Assembly (NCBI RefSeq): GCF_014204625.1
Contig: NZ_JACHLU010000016.1
Location: forward strand, 1-64,000
DNA length: 64,000 nt
Direction of reading: 5' to 3'
Source: Gillisella vitis
Lineage (GTDB): Bacteria > Pseudomonadota > Alphaproteobacteria > Rhizobiales > Rhizobiaceae
Below are positions 35,007 through 44,108 of this stretch, in pieces; the stretch's first letter is position 1; every line of letters begins with the position of its first letter. The translations under genes and the position numbers were made by a program. Below the pieces are notes generated by a model. That model made no database searches and was not told the origin of the DNA. It was given only the letters and a program-made list of their open reading frames with translations.

Positions 35007-35699
35007 TTATTTTCGCTCATAGGCCAGAAGAAACATGTGCAGGGCGCTGTCGACCACAGTATCGATCGTTTTTTCAAGGTCCAGTGGAGCCGGATTGCCA
35101 AAGAGGCGCTCCTTGAAAAACGTGCCGGTGGTCAGCTCGACAAACTGGCGTGCGGCCAGTTCAACGTTGTCAATCTCAAGACGTTGCGCATCGACCTGTT
35201 TTTGCAGAAATTCCTCCAGAACAGAGCGGGCGTTTTCCGGGCCCGATTTCATGAAGTTGCTGCACAGATGCGGCATACGATCAATGACACCCAGCAGGAT
35301 GCGGATGGCTTCAGTCATCTGGCTGGTTAAAATATATCTGGCGAAAGCTTTGCCATAATTGCGCAGGATGTCACGCACATCGCCGTCTTCGGCAAGAATA
35401 TCTCGAAGCGTGGCGGTAAATTTCTGTTTGCTGGTTTGAATCAGCGCCGAGAACAGGTCTTCTTTATTCTCGAAATAGACATAGATCGTTCCTTTGGAAA
35501 CGCCAGCCTCACGGGTTATGTGGTTCATGCTGGTGGCGTCGAAGCCATATTTCATGAATGCGCGTCTTGCGCCCTCCAGAATCTGGTCGCGCTTGGCTGG
35601 GTCTGCACCGGCTGCAAACCGCCCTGAACCGGGTGCACAGCGTCTGGCCGTCCCCAAGTCTGGATCGGTCTCGGCGTTAATGTTGATGTCCTGTTCCAA
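35007..35699 (-). CDS. TetR/AcrR family regulator of the adjacent efflux genes
   Basis: The 230-residue protein has a TetR helix-turn-helix at about residues 35-85 (ILEGARRAFMKYGFDATSMN, then AGVSKGTIYVYFENKEDLF). The C-terminal helical domain resembles the AcrR-type C-terminal family found with efflux pumps. It is divergent from the HlyD-type gene, with two inverted repeats between, so it most likely represses the pump and itself and is released by a pump substrate. Confidence 0.9.
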   Translation of the reverse strand: MEQDININAETDPDLGTARRCAPGSGRFAAGADPAKRDQILEGARRAFMKYGFDATSMNHITREAGVSKGTIYVYFENKEDLFSALIQTSKQKFTATLRDILAEDGDVRDILRNYGKAFARYILTSQMTEAIRILLGVIDRMPHLCSNFMKSGPENARSVLEEFLQKQVDAQRLEIDNVELAARQFVELTTGTFFKERLFGNPAPLDLEKTIDTVVDSALHMFLLAYERK

Positions 35700-35731
35700 A
35701 AATTAACCTCAAAACCCGCCAATGCCCTCGT

Positions 35732-35749
35732 AAGTGATAATGTTCACTT
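35732..35749. promoter_or_regulatory. Probable TetR operator 1
   Basis: AAGTGA-TAATGT-TCACTT is a perfect 6-bp inverted repeat 33 bp from the tetR start, in the divergent control region of the efflux operon. Confidence 0.5.
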
Positions 35750-35780
35750 GATATGTGTTAGAAAACGCTCTATGTCAAAT

Positions 35781-35801
35781 CGAACTGAACGGTTTCGTTC
35801 G
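35781..35801. promoter_or_regulatory. Probable TetR operator 2
   Basis: CGAAC...GTTCG arms enclose a further AAC/GTT pair, giving an imperfect 21-bp palindrome 37 bp before the preferred HlyD-type start. A longer version of that gene would be translated through it. Confidence 0.4.
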
Positions 35802-35837
35802 ATCAATTCCTGTTTTGCTTCCCATATGGTGTATGTT

Positions 35838-37043
35838 ATGTCTGTATCTCCAATAAAGAGCGCAGTGCGCGCAGCCGATGTTTCTGGGCAGGATGAAACG
35901 GGCAATGCGCCTGCGACTGGAAAGCAATCGGATCTTCATGATACGCGCGCGGATGCCGCAGCACCTGCCAAGGTTGCCAGCGGCAATGCCGCCAAAAAGC
36001 GCAATCCGGTTTTGCCGGTGATCCTTTTGGCCATTCTGGCTGGTGGAGGCTATTACGGCTATAACTGGTGGACCGAAGGCCGGTTCATGGTGTCGACGGA
36101 CGATGCCTATATCAGCGGTGACATTGCCGTGATCTCGCCAAAAGTGACAGGCTATGTCAAAACGGTGCAGATTGCTGACAATCAGCATGTGAAGGCGGGT
36201 GACGTCATGGTCACGCTGGATGACGGTGACTACCGCATTGCATTGGAGCAGGCCAAAAGCCAGCTTGCCACGCAACACCTGACGGTTGATCGCATTGAAG
36301 CGCAGGTCAAGGGTGGGATTGCCTCGCTTCAGCAGGCTCAGGCACAGCAAATGTCCGCTGAAGCAACGCTGCACACGGCTGAATTGACATTCAAGCGTGT
36401 CACCGATCTGCGGGCGCAATCGGTCATGTCGCAGGCCGATCTGGATACGGCCACGTCCGGCCTTGAAACCGGCAAGGCCAATGTTGCGGCAGCCATTGCC
36501 GCTGTTGCGTCTGCGCAAGCCAATGTTCTGGTTCTGAAAGCCCAGAAGGCTGAGGCCGAAGCCGGCGTGAAGACCGAAGAACTGGCGGTTGCCCAGGCAC
36601 AGCGCAACCTCGACTTCACCGTTTTGCGTGCCCCCTATGATGGCGTCATTGGCAATCTGGGTGTGCAGGTTGGCAATCTTGTGTCGAGTGGTGGGCGTCT
36701 GGCATCGCTGGTTCCCGTTCAGCAGCTTTATATTGATGCGAATTTCAAGGAAACGCAGATTTCAGATATTGTTCCCGGCTCGAATGTGAAGCTGCACGTG
36801 GATGCCTACAGCAAAACGCCGATTGAAGGCACGGTGGTGTCTCTGGCTGCCGGTTCGGGTTCAGTGTTTTCCATGCTGCCGCCTGAAAATGCCACGGGCA
36901 ATTTCACCAAGATCATTCAGCGTGTGCCTGTGCGTATCGCCATTCCGCAGGATGTGCTGGACAAGGGTTTTCTGAAGGCTGGACTGAGTGTTGTGGTGGA
37001 TGTTGACACCCGCACAGCTCCCAACAAGCCCGCGGCGCAGTAA
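35838..37043 (+). CDS. HlyD/EmrA-type membrane fusion protein
   Basis: The 401-residue periplasmic adaptor has an N-terminal membrane helix (PVLPVILLAILAGGGYYGYN), the family sequence FMVSTDDAYISGDIAVISPK, a long coiled coil (about 110-220, QLATQHLTVDRIEAQ...) and the lipoyl/barrel segment NLDFTVLRAPYDGVIGNLGV. It links the DHA2 pump to an outer-membrane channel. I chose ATG 35838 because upstream starts (35748, 35772) overlap the operator. The pump gene follows after 26 bp. Confidence 0.9.
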   Translation: MSVSPIKSAVRAADVSGQDETGNAPATGKQSDLHDTRADAAAPAKVASGNAAKKRNPVLPVILLAILAGGGYYGYNWWTEGRFMVSTDDAYISGDIAVISPKVTGYVKTVQIADNQHVKAGDVMVTLDDGDYRIALEQAKSQLATQHLTVDRIEAQVKGGIASLQQAQAQQMSAEATLHTAELTFKRVTDLRAQSVMSQADLDTATSGLETGKANVAAAIAAVASAQANVLVLKAQKAEAEAGVKTEELAVAQAQRNLDFTVLRAPYDGVIGNLGVQVGNLVSSGGRLASLVPVQQLYIDANFKETQISDIVPGSNVKLHVDAYSKTPIEGTVVSLAAGSGSVFSMLPPENATGNFTKIIQRVPVRIAIPQDVLDKGFLKAGLSVVVDVDTRTAPNKPAAQ

Positions 37044-37069
37044 AAAGCGCGAAGTGCGAGGCAAGCGCC

Positions 37070-38647
37070 ATGGCAGCGACAGTGACACCATCCGCCCACG
37101 CGGTACCATCAGACACCATTGATCCACGGGTCATGATTGGCTTTATCGCCATGGTGTTTGGCATGTTCATGGCGATCCTTGATATTCAGATCGTTTCTGC
37201 CTCCCTGTCTGAAATTCAGGCAGGTCTTGGTGCAGGCTCGGAAGAAGTGGCCTGGGTTCAGACCGCCTATCTGATTGCCGAAGTGATCATGATTCCCCTG
37301 TCGGGGATTCTGGCGCGCATTTTGTCGACACGGGTGCTTTTTACCCTTGCCGCAGCAGGCTTTACCCTGTCGAGTGCCTTGGCGGCGACGGCCACAGACA
37401 TCAATCAGATGATTGCTTACCGTGCCATTCAGGGCTTCATTGGCGGGGGTATGATTCCGTCGGTGTTTGCGGCCGCGTTTACGATTTTTCCGCCATCGAA
37501 GCGCAGTTTCGTATCCCCCTTGATTGGTCTGGTCGCAACCCTTGCGCCCACCATTGGCCCGACGGTTGGCGGTTATATCAGCCATGCGATGTCGTGGCAC
37601 TGGCTGTTTCTGATCAATGTGATTCCCGGCATCATCGTGTCGCTGACGGTGTGGAGTTTCGTGGATTTTGACAAGCCGGATCGGTCGCTGTTGAAGAAAT
37701 TTGACTGGTGGGGCCTTCTGGCCATGGCCCTGTTTCTGGGGGCAATGGAATATGTGCTGGAAGAGGGGAACAACAAGGACTGGTTCAGTGATGAGCGTAT
37801 CGTCTGGGGTACAATCGTCATGACGGCGGGGGGCGTGGTGTTTTTCTACCGCGCCTTTACGCAGGAACTGCCGATTGTTGATCTGAAAGCCTTCACCAAT
37901 CGAAATTTTGCCTTTGGCTCACTGTTTTCCTTCGTGATGGGGATTGGTCTTTATGGCTTGACCTATCTCTATCCGCTCTATCTGGCGCGGGTGCGAGGAT
38001 ATGACAGTCTGGCCATCGGAGAGACCATGTTTGTCTCAGGGCTGGCGATGTTCATGACGGCACCGATTGCCGGAAAGCTGTCCGTTAAAATGGACCCTCG
38101 CATCATGATGGCCTGTGGCTTTATCAGCTTTGGTATCGGCACCTATATGGTGACGGGGCTGACCGCCGACTGGGACTTCTATGAGCTGTTGATTCCACAA
38201 ATTCTGCGTGGTTGCGGCCTGATGATCTGCATGGTGCCGATCAACAATATTGCTTTGGGAACCTTGCCGCCGGAGCGCATCAAAAATGCCTCAGGTCTTT
38301 ATAATCTCACCCGTAATCTGGGTGGGGCCGTTGGCCTGGCGATCATCAACACCATGCTGACCCAGCGTACCGATGCGCATTACGCCCGGCTGGTCGAGCA
38401 TGTCAATTCCAGCAATCCGGCAGCCGTGAGCTGGCTTGCGCAAGTGTCTGCCCAGCTCGGCAGCTTTGGTCTGGATGGCGATGCGGCTGCATTGAAAAAA
38501 ATTGCAGGTGTGGTCAACCAGCAGGCCTGGATCATGGCTTTCATTGATGTTTTCCTTGGATTGACCGTGTTGTTTGTGATTTTGGCGATCATGACCGCGC
38601 TGATTAAAAAACCGTCAGCCGTGGTGCCTGCCGACGCTGGGCACTGA
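37070..38647 (+). CDS. DHA2-family (EmrB/QacA) multidrug efflux pump
   Basis: This 525-residue MFS protein has about 14 membrane segments: VFGMFMAILDIQIVSASLSE at the start, WVQTAYLIAEVIMIPLSGIL and the motif-C region LAPTIGPTVGGYISHAMSWH. With the upstream HlyD-type adaptor it forms an EmrAB-type exporter driven by protons. Regulation is probably by the divergent TetR protein. A terminator lies 34 bp past the stop. Confidence 0.93.
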   Translation: MAATVTPSAHAVPSDTIDPRVMIGFIAMVFGMFMAILDIQIVSASLSEIQAGLGAGSEEVAWVQTAYLIAEVIMIPLSGILARILSTRVLFTLAAAGFTLSSALAATATDINQMIAYRAIQGFIGGGMIPSVFAAAFTIFPPSKRSFVSPLIGLVATLAPTIGPTVGGYISHAMSWHWLFLINVIPGIIVSLTVWSFVDFDKPDRSLLKKFDWWGLLAMALFLGAMEYVLEEGNNKDWFSDERIVWGTIVMTAGGVVFFYRAFTQELPIVDLKAFTNRNFAFGSLFSFVMGIGLYGLTYLYPLYLARVRGYDSLAIGETMFVSGLAMFMTAPIAGKLSVKMDPRIMMACGFISFGIGTYMVTGLTADWDFYELLIPQILRGCGLMICMVPINNIALGTLPPERIKNASGLYNLTRNLGGAVGLAIINTMLTQRTDAHYARLVEHVNSSNPAAVSWLAQVSAQLGSFGLDGDAAALKKIAGVVNQQAWIMAFIDVFLGLTVLFVILAIMTALIKKPSAVVPADAGH

Positions 38648-38681
38648 CAATCCAAATCCCAAATCCACCGCCGAGCAATGA

Positions 38682-38713
38682 CCGCCGCATCCCTGATGCG
38701 GCGGTTTGTTTTT
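38682..38713 (+). terminator. Terminator after efflux operon
   Basis: CCGCCGCAT-CCCTG-ATGCGGCGG followed by TTTGTTTTT makes a rho-independent terminator for the emrAB-type operon. Confidence 0.85.
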
Positions 38714-38718
38714 GATGG

Positions 38719-38742
38719 TTTTTGAGGTACGTACATCAAAAA
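38719..38742. promoter_or_regulatory. LacI-type operator upstream of the xylose regulator
   Basis: TTTTTGA and TCAAAAA flank GTACGTAC, a 24-bp palindrome with a single mismatched pair. It lies 54 bp before the LacI-type regulator start. LacI proteins bind such symmetric sites with a central CpG, here ACGT, so autoregulation is likely. Confidence 0.6.
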
Positions 38743-38796
38743 CATGTTTACGGCTCTTATCCGATCGGCTACAGAAGAAGCGCTTGAGGAGGAGTG

Positions 38797-39822
38797 ATGA
38801 AGCCAACCGTACACAGCATTGCCAGTCATGCGGGTGTCAGCCTTGCCACGGTGGATCGTGTGTTGAACGCGCGCCCGGGTGTCAGTGCTGCGACCCGCGC
38901 GCGGGTTGAGGCGGCGGTGGAGGCATTGGGCTTTGTGCGGGATGTGGCGGCTGCCAATCTGGCCAAGGGGCGGATCTATCCCTTTATCTTTCTTTTGCCC
39001 AAAAATGACAATTCCTTCATGCGCGGCTTGCGCCAGCAGGTGCTGGAAGCGGCGGGTCGGGCCGGGGTAGAGCGCACCCGTATTGATGTCATTGATGTGC
39101 CTGCATTTGATGCCGCAAGCCTTGTTGATGCCTTGGGGCAGGCTCTGGATTTGCGACCTGCGGGTGTTGCGCTGGTGGCGGTGGATGCGCCGGAGGTGGT
39201 GGATGCCGTGGCGCGGTTGCGACAGGCCGGTGTGCCGGTGGTGACGCTGGTGTCCGATCTTGCGGGTTCAGAGCGCGACCATTTTGCTGGTATAGACAAC
39301 AGCGCTGCCGGGCGCACGGCGGCCAGTCTGCTGGGGCGTTTTTTGCGTGGGCGTGAGGGAGCTGTGGCCATTCTGGCGGGGTCCATGCTGGTGCGGGACC
39401 ACAGAGAGCGTTTCGAGGGCTTTTGTGATGTGATGGCGGTGGAGTTTCCATCGCTGAGGCTGCTGCCCGTGCTGGAAGGCCGGGATGATCCAGACCGGGT
39501 TGAGGCTTTGCTGCGCGAGCAGTTTGCGCAAAGCCACGATCTGATCGGGCTTTACAGTCTGGGTGCAGGCAATCGTGGGCTGGTGCGGGCGCTGAGTGCG
39601 TTGGCGCCAGATGTGCGGCCTGCGGTGATTGCTCATGAATTGACTGAAACCACGCGGGCAGCGCTGATCAGCGGTCTGATTGATGCGGTGCTGAATCAGG
39701 ATGCGGGCCACGAAGTGCGAAGCGCCATCCGGGTGCTGAAGGCCAAGGCGGATGGTGTGGCGGTGTTGGCGGCCCAGGAACGTATTCGGCTTGACATATT
39801 TTTGAAGGATAACCTGCCCTGA
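38797..39822 (+). CDS. LacI family regulator of the xylose genes
   Basis: The 341-residue protein has an N-terminal LacI helix-turn-helix (TVHSIASHAGVSLATVDRVL) with hinge segment AAANLAKGR, then a periplasmic-binding-protein-like sugar domain (FIFLLPKNDNSFMRGLRQQV, HFAGIDNSAAGRTAASLLGR). It is immediately upstream of xylB and xylA in the same direction, so xylose or xylulose is the probable effector. GAGGAGG lies before ATG 38797. The order regulator-xylB-xylA in one direction suggests a single operon. Confidence 0.9.
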   Translation: MKPTVHSIASHAGVSLATVDRVLNARPGVSAATRARVEAAVEALGFVRDVAAANLAKGRIYPFIFLLPKNDNSFMRGLRQQVLEAAGRAGVERTRIDVIDVPAFDAASLVDALGQALDLRPAGVALVAVDAPEVVDAVARLRQAGVPVVTLVSDLAGSERDHFAGIDNSAAGRTAASLLGRFLRGREGAVAILAGSMLVRDHRERFEGFCDVMAVEFPSLRLLPVLEGRDDPDRVEALLREQFAQSHDLIGLYSLGAGNRGLVRALSALAPDVRPAVIAHELTETTRAALISGLIDAVLNQDAGHEVRSAIRVLKAKADGVAVLAAQERIRLDIFLKDNLP

Positions 39823-39853
39823 CGGTTTTGGGCGGGTGATGGAGGAATAGATC

Positions 39854-41311
39854 ATGTATCTCGGTTTGGATCTTGGCACATCCGGCGTCAAAGCCATGTT
39901 GATGGATGCCGACCAAAAGGTGATTGGCTCTGGCCATGGTGCGCTCACTGTGTCGCGCCCGCATTCAGGTTGGTCAGAGCAGGCCCCACAGGATTGGATT
40001 TCGGCCTGCGAAGCGGCGATCTTTGGGCTAAAGACCCAGTTTCCCAAAGAGCTTGCCGCCGTTAAGGGCATTGGCCTTTCGGGCCACATGCATGGTGCAA
40101 CTTTGATTGATGCTGAAGATAAGGTACTTCGGCCCTGCATTTTGTGGAATGATACCCGCTCTTATCAAGAAGCCGCAGCGCTTGATGCCGATCCGCGCTT
40201 TCGCGCACTCACCGGCAATATTGTGTTTCCGGGCTTTACCGCGCCGAAGCTGGCATGGGTGAAAAACAACGAGCCGGAGGTGTTTGGAAACGTCGCCAAA
40301 GTCCTCTTGCCCAAGGATTATCTGCGGCTGTGGCTGACCGGCGAATATCTCTCCGACATGTCGGATTCGGCTGGCACATCATGGCTGGACACCGGCAAGA
40401 GGGCGTGGTCGGGTGCGTTGCTGGCCGCGACCGATTTGACCGAGCAGCACATGCCTGGGCTGGTGGAAGGCACGGCGCAGGCGGGCATCTTGCGCAGTGC
40501 ACTGGCGGCCCAATGGGGCTTGAATGCAGGCGTTGTGGTGGCCGGTGGCGCTGGTGATAACGCGGCCTCGGCCTGCGGCATGGGCACGGTTGCGCAAGGT
40601 CAGGCCTTTGTGTCACTGGGAACGTCGGGCGTGCTGTTTGCGGCCAATGGTGCATATTTGCCCAAGCCCGAAAGCGCGGTTCATGCCTTTTGCCACGCGC
40701 TGCCCAACACATGGCACCAGATGGGTGTGATTCTCTCCGCCACGGATGCGCTGAACTGGTATTCGTCGATCTGCGGCACATCACCGGGCGATCTGACCGC
40801 CGAGCTGGGCGATGCATTGAAGGCTCCGACGGGCGTAACCTTTTTGCCCTATCTGTCTGGCGAGCGTACCCCTCATAATGATGCCGCCGTTCGTGGTGCT
40901 TTCATTGGTCTTGGCCATGAATCCAGCCGCGCTGTGCTAACGCAGGCTGTTCTGGAGGGCGTATCTTTTGCCATCCGCGACAGTCTTGAAGCGCTGAAAG
41001 CGGCAGGCACCTCGCTTGAAAAGGTCACAGCCATCGGCGGTGGATCACGCTCACGCGCTTGGCTGGCCTCGATTGCCACAGCTCTTGATCTTCCCGTCGA
41101 GGTTCCGGCGGATGGAGATTTCGGTGCGGCCTTTGGCGCGGCGCGTCTGGGGTTGATTGCCGCCACGGGGGCTGATCCGTTGGCTGTCTGCGCCCCGCCC
41201 GCGACGGAAGCCGTGGTGGAGCCAGTTTCCGCACTGCGAGAGGATTATGAGGTGGCCTATCAGCGCTATCGGGCGCTGTATCCAGCCATCACGTCGCTCA
41301 AACACCAATGA
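39854..41311 (+). CDS. xylB: Xylulokinase
   Basis: This 485-residue FGGY kinase has the N-terminal phosphate loop LGLDLGTSGVKAMLMDAD, LSGHMHGATLID, LWNDTRSYQEAA and the C-terminal KVTAIGGGSRSRAWLASIAT. It phosphorylates D-xylulose to xylulose-5-phosphate. The assignment as xylulokinase rather than another FGGY kinase is supported by the xylose isomerase gene 77 bp downstream. Confidence 0.95.
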   Translation: MYLGLDLGTSGVKAMLMDADQKVIGSGHGALTVSRPHSGWSEQAPQDWISACEAAIFGLKTQFPKELAAVKGIGLSGHMHGATLIDAEDKVLRPCILWNDTRSYQEAAALDADPRFRALTGNIVFPGFTAPKLAWVKNNEPEVFGNVAKVLLPKDYLRLWLTGEYLSDMSDSAGTSWLDTGKRAWSGALLAATDLTEQHMPGLVEGTAQAGILRSALAAQWGLNAGVVVAGGAGDNAASACGMGTVAQGQAFVSLGTSGVLFAANGAYLPKPESAVHAFCHALPNTWHQMGVILSATDALNWYSSICGTSPGDLTAELGDALKAPTGVTFLPYLSGERTPHNDAAVRGAFIGLGHESSRAVLTQAVLEGVSFAIRDSLEALKAAGTSLEKVTAIGGGSRSRAWLASIATALDLPVEVPADGDFGAAFGAARLGLIAATGADPLAVCAPPATEAVVEPVSALREDYEVAYQRYRALYPAITSLKHQ

Positions 41312-41388
41312 GACCACCCTTCAACATCCTCTGCCAAGGGTAGGGGACGCGCTTCGCAAAAATGAATTTAAAATCAGGAGGAATACCC

Positions 41389-42696
41389 ATGAGCACAGGC
41401 TTTTTCGGCGACATCACCAAAATCAGATATGAAGGCGAAGGCAGCAGCAATCCGCTGGCGTTTCGCCATTATAACCCCGATGAAGTGGTGCTGGGCAAAC
41501 GGATGGAAGACCATTTGCGCTTTGCCATTGCCTATTGGCACACATTTGTCTGGCCGGGCACCGACCCGTTTGGCGGCAACACGTTTGAGCGTCCATGGTT
41601 TGAAGACAGCATGAAGGCGGCAAAGCTGAAGGCCGATGTGGCCTTTGAGTTTTTCCAGCTGCTTGGCACGCCGTATTATTGCTTCCATGATGCCGATGTG
41701 CGTCCTGAAGGCGCAAATTTTGCGGAAAACACCAGGAACCTCAACGAGATTGTTGATTATTTTGCCCAGAAACAGGCTGAGAGCGGCGTCAAGCTGCTGT
41801 GGGGCACGGCCAATATGTTCTCACACCGTCGCTATATGTCGGGTGCGGCTACCAACCCGGACCCGGATGTGTTTGCCTTTGCCGCAGCCACGGTGAAAAC
41901 CTGCATGGATGCCACCCTCAGGCTCGGCGGTGAAAACTATGTGCTCTGGGGCGGTCGTGAAGGCTATGAAACGCTGCTCAACACTGACCTGAAGCAGGAA
42001 CTGGACCATATGGGCCGCTTCCTCAACATGGTGGTGGAATACAAGCACAAGATCGGCTTCAAGGGGGCCATCCTGATCGAGCCAAAGCCGCAGGAACCGT
42101 CCAAGCACCAGTATGACTATGATGTGGCCACCGTTTATGGCTTCCTCAAAACCTATGGTCTCGAAAAAGAAGTGAAGGTCAATATCGAGCAGGGCCACGC
42201 CATTCTCGCGGGTCACACCTTTGAGCACGAGTTGGCGCTGGCCAATGCGCTGGGCATTTTCGGCTCCATCGACATGAACCGCAACGATTACCAGTCCGGC
42301 TGGGACACCGACCAGTTCCCCAACAATGTGCCGGAAATGGCGCTGGCCTATTATCAGGTTCTGCAAGCAGGTGGCTTCACAAGTGGCGGCACCAATTTCG
42401 ACAGCAAGCTGCGCCGCCAGTCCATCGATCCGGCAGACCTGCTGATCGGCCATATCGGCGGCATGGATGCCTGCGCCCGTGGCCTGAAGGCGGCTGCGAA
42501 AATGGTGGAAGACAAGGCGTTGTCCGGCCCGCTGGAAGCCCGCTACGCTGGCTGGAACACGGCATCCGCCAAGGACATGCTGGCCAGCGGCACGCTGGAA
42601 AGCATTGCGGCAAGGGTTGAGAAAGACAACATCAATCCACAGCCGGTCTCCGGCAAGCAGGAATTGCTGGAAAACGTCGTTAATCGCTACGTTTAA
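41389..42696 (+). CDS. xylA: Xylose isomerase
   Basis: The 435-residue enzyme (usual length of class II xylose isomerases) carries the catalytic His-Asp in [12 protein letters not shown], the conserved [36 protein letters not shown] and metal-binding [17 protein letters not shown]. It converts D-xylose to D-xylulose. ATG 41389 follows AGGAGGAATACC; a frame from 41362 adds nine residues and is less likely. Confidence 0.97.
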   Translation: MSTGFFGDITKIRYEGEGSSNPLAFRHYNPDEVVLGKRMEDHLRFAIAYWHTFVWPGTDPFGGNTFERPWFEDSMKAAKLKADVAFEFFQLLGTPYYCFHDADVRPEGANFAENTRNLNEIVDYFAQKQAESGVKLLWGTANMFSHRRYMSGAATNPDPDVFAFAAATVKTCMDATLRLGGENYVLWGGREGYETLLNTDLKQELDHMGRFLNMVVEYKHKIGFKGAILIEPKPQEPSKHQYDYDVATVYGFLKTYGLEKEVKVNIEQGHAILAGHTFEHELALANALGIFGSIDMNRNDYQSGWDTDQFPNNVPEMALAYYQVLQAGGFTSGGTNFDSKLRRQSIDPADLLIGHIGGMDACARGLKAAAKMVEDKALSGPLEARYAGWNTASAKDMLASGTLESIAARVEKDNINPQPVSGKQELLENVVNRYV

Positions 42697-42721
42697 TCAC
42701 CGTCTTGTTCAACGCTTCGTC

Positions 42722-42744
42722 ACCCTCGGGCTTGTCCCGAGGGT
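42722..42744. repeat. CCCTCGGG...CCCGAGGG hairpin after xylA
   Basis: ACCCTCGGG-CTTGT-CCCGAGGGT forms a small stem 26 bp past the xylA stop. A closely related hairpin lies at 51072-51100, so this is a dispersed element likely acting as an mRNA 3' end. Confidence 0.6.
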
Positions 42745-42899
42745 CTGCTGTGCGGGCCGAGGTGTCGAGCTTGCTTTTAAAATTTGGCGGTCGCAGATTT
42801 TCTTTTTTGCAATTTCAATCACGAAAACCGCTTCACAGCGTCGAAGGAATTGCTTAAACCACCTGTAACGTTTCAGTATCATTTTGGAGGAGATGCATA

Positions 42900-43952
42900 A
42901 TGAAGACGATCAAAGGCCCTGCTTTGTTTTTGGGCCAGTTTGCGGGCGATACTGCTCCGTTTAATTCATGGGACAGCATTACCAGATGGGCGGCTGACAA
43001 AGGTTATCTTGGCGTGCAGGTTCCCACATGGGCGAGCCAGTTGATTGACTTGAAAAAGGCAGCCGAATCAAAAGATTATTGCGATGAACTGGCCGGAATT
43101 GCCCGTGCCAATGGTATCGAGATCACCGAACTTTCCACCCATCTGCAAGGCCAGTTGGTGGCGGTACACCCGGCCTATGATGAGGCCTTTGATGGCTTTG
43201 CTGCGCCCGAAGTGCGCGGTAATCCGAAAGCCCGGCAGGCATGGGCTGTGGAGCAGGTTAAATATGCGCTGAAAGCCTCAAACCATCTGGGCATCAAGGC
43301 CCATGCCACCTTTTCTGGCGCATTGGCATGGCCCTATCTCTATCCGTGGCCGCAGCGGCCGGCGGGGCTGGTGGAAACCGCCTTTGATGAGTTGGCCAAA
43401 CGCTGGCTGCCGATTCTCAACTACGCCGACGAGCAGGGCGTGGATGTCGCTTACGAAATTCACCCCGGCGAAGACCTGCATGATGGTGTGACATTCGAGA
43501 TGTTTTTAGAGCGGGTGGGCAACCACGCCCGTGCCAACATGCTCTATGACCCGTCGCATTATGTGCTGCAATGCCTCGATTATCTCGACAACATCGACAT
43601 CTACAAAGACCGCATCAAGATGTTCCACGTCAAGGATGCCGAGTTTAACCCCACGGGTCGGCAGGGTGTGTATGGTGGTTATCAAGGCTGGGTCAATCGC
43701 GCTGGCCGCTTCCGCTCACCGGGTGACGGTCAGGTGGATTTCGGCGCGGTGTTTTCCAAAATGGCCGCCAATGATTTCGATGGCTGGGCGGTTGTCGAGT
43801 GGGAATGCGCGCTGAAACATCCCGAAGATGGGGCCCGCGAAGGGGCTGAATTTGTCAAAGCCCATATTATTCGCGTCACAGAACACGCCTTTGACGATTT
43901 TGCCGCGAGCGGCACGGATGAGGCGGCCAATCGGCGGATGTTGGGGCTGTAG
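42900..43952 (+). CDS. Sugar phosphate isomerase/epimerase family protein
   Basis: The 350-residue TIM-barrel protein of the xylose isomerase-like (AP endonuclease 2) superfamily shows GIEITELSTHLQGQLVAVHP, GVDVAYEIHPGEDLHDGVTF, NMLYDPSHYVLQCLDYLDNI and MFHVKDAEFNPTG with metal-binding Glu, His and Asp. The exact substrate is unknown. GGAGGAG precedes the ATG. It lies between xylA and an oxidoreductase of the Gfo/Idh/MocA family, a frequent pairing in sugar and inositol catabolism. Confidence 0.9.
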   Translation: MKTIKGPALFLGQFAGDTAPFNSWDSITRWAADKGYLGVQVPTWASQLIDLKKAAESKDYCDELAGIARANGIEITELSTHLQGQLVAVHPAYDEAFDGFAAPEVRGNPKARQAWAVEQVKYALKASNHLGIKAHATFSGALAWPYLYPWPQRPAGLVETAFDELAKRWLPILNYADEQGVDVAYEIHPGEDLHDGVTFEMFLERVGNHARANMLYDPSHYVLQCLDYLDNIDIYKDRIKMFHVKDAEFNPTGRQGVYGGYQGWVNRAGRFRSPGDGQVDFGAVFSKMAANDFDGWAVVEWECALKHPEDGAREGAEFVKAHIIRVTEHAFDDFAASGTDEAANRRMLGL

Positions 43953-43966
43953 CCAGAAGAAAGCCC

Positions 43967-43997
43967 CTCCCCAACCCCTCCCCACAAGGGAGAGGGG
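43967..43997. repeat. CCCCTCCCC-type intergenic repeat
   Basis: CCCCTCCCCAACCCCTCCCC with CAAGGGAGAGGGG forms a short stem and is related to the two facing copies at 19773-19813 and 19891-19926. Confidence 0.6.
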
Positions 43998-44108
43998 CTT
44001 TGTTGCCCAGATTGAGCGCTTCAATGCTATGTTGGGCGTTACGTCATGAGTGTGGGGGAGATGGCGGCAGCCAGAGAGGGAATCGCAGACGGTGGTGAGG
44101 AGATATTC

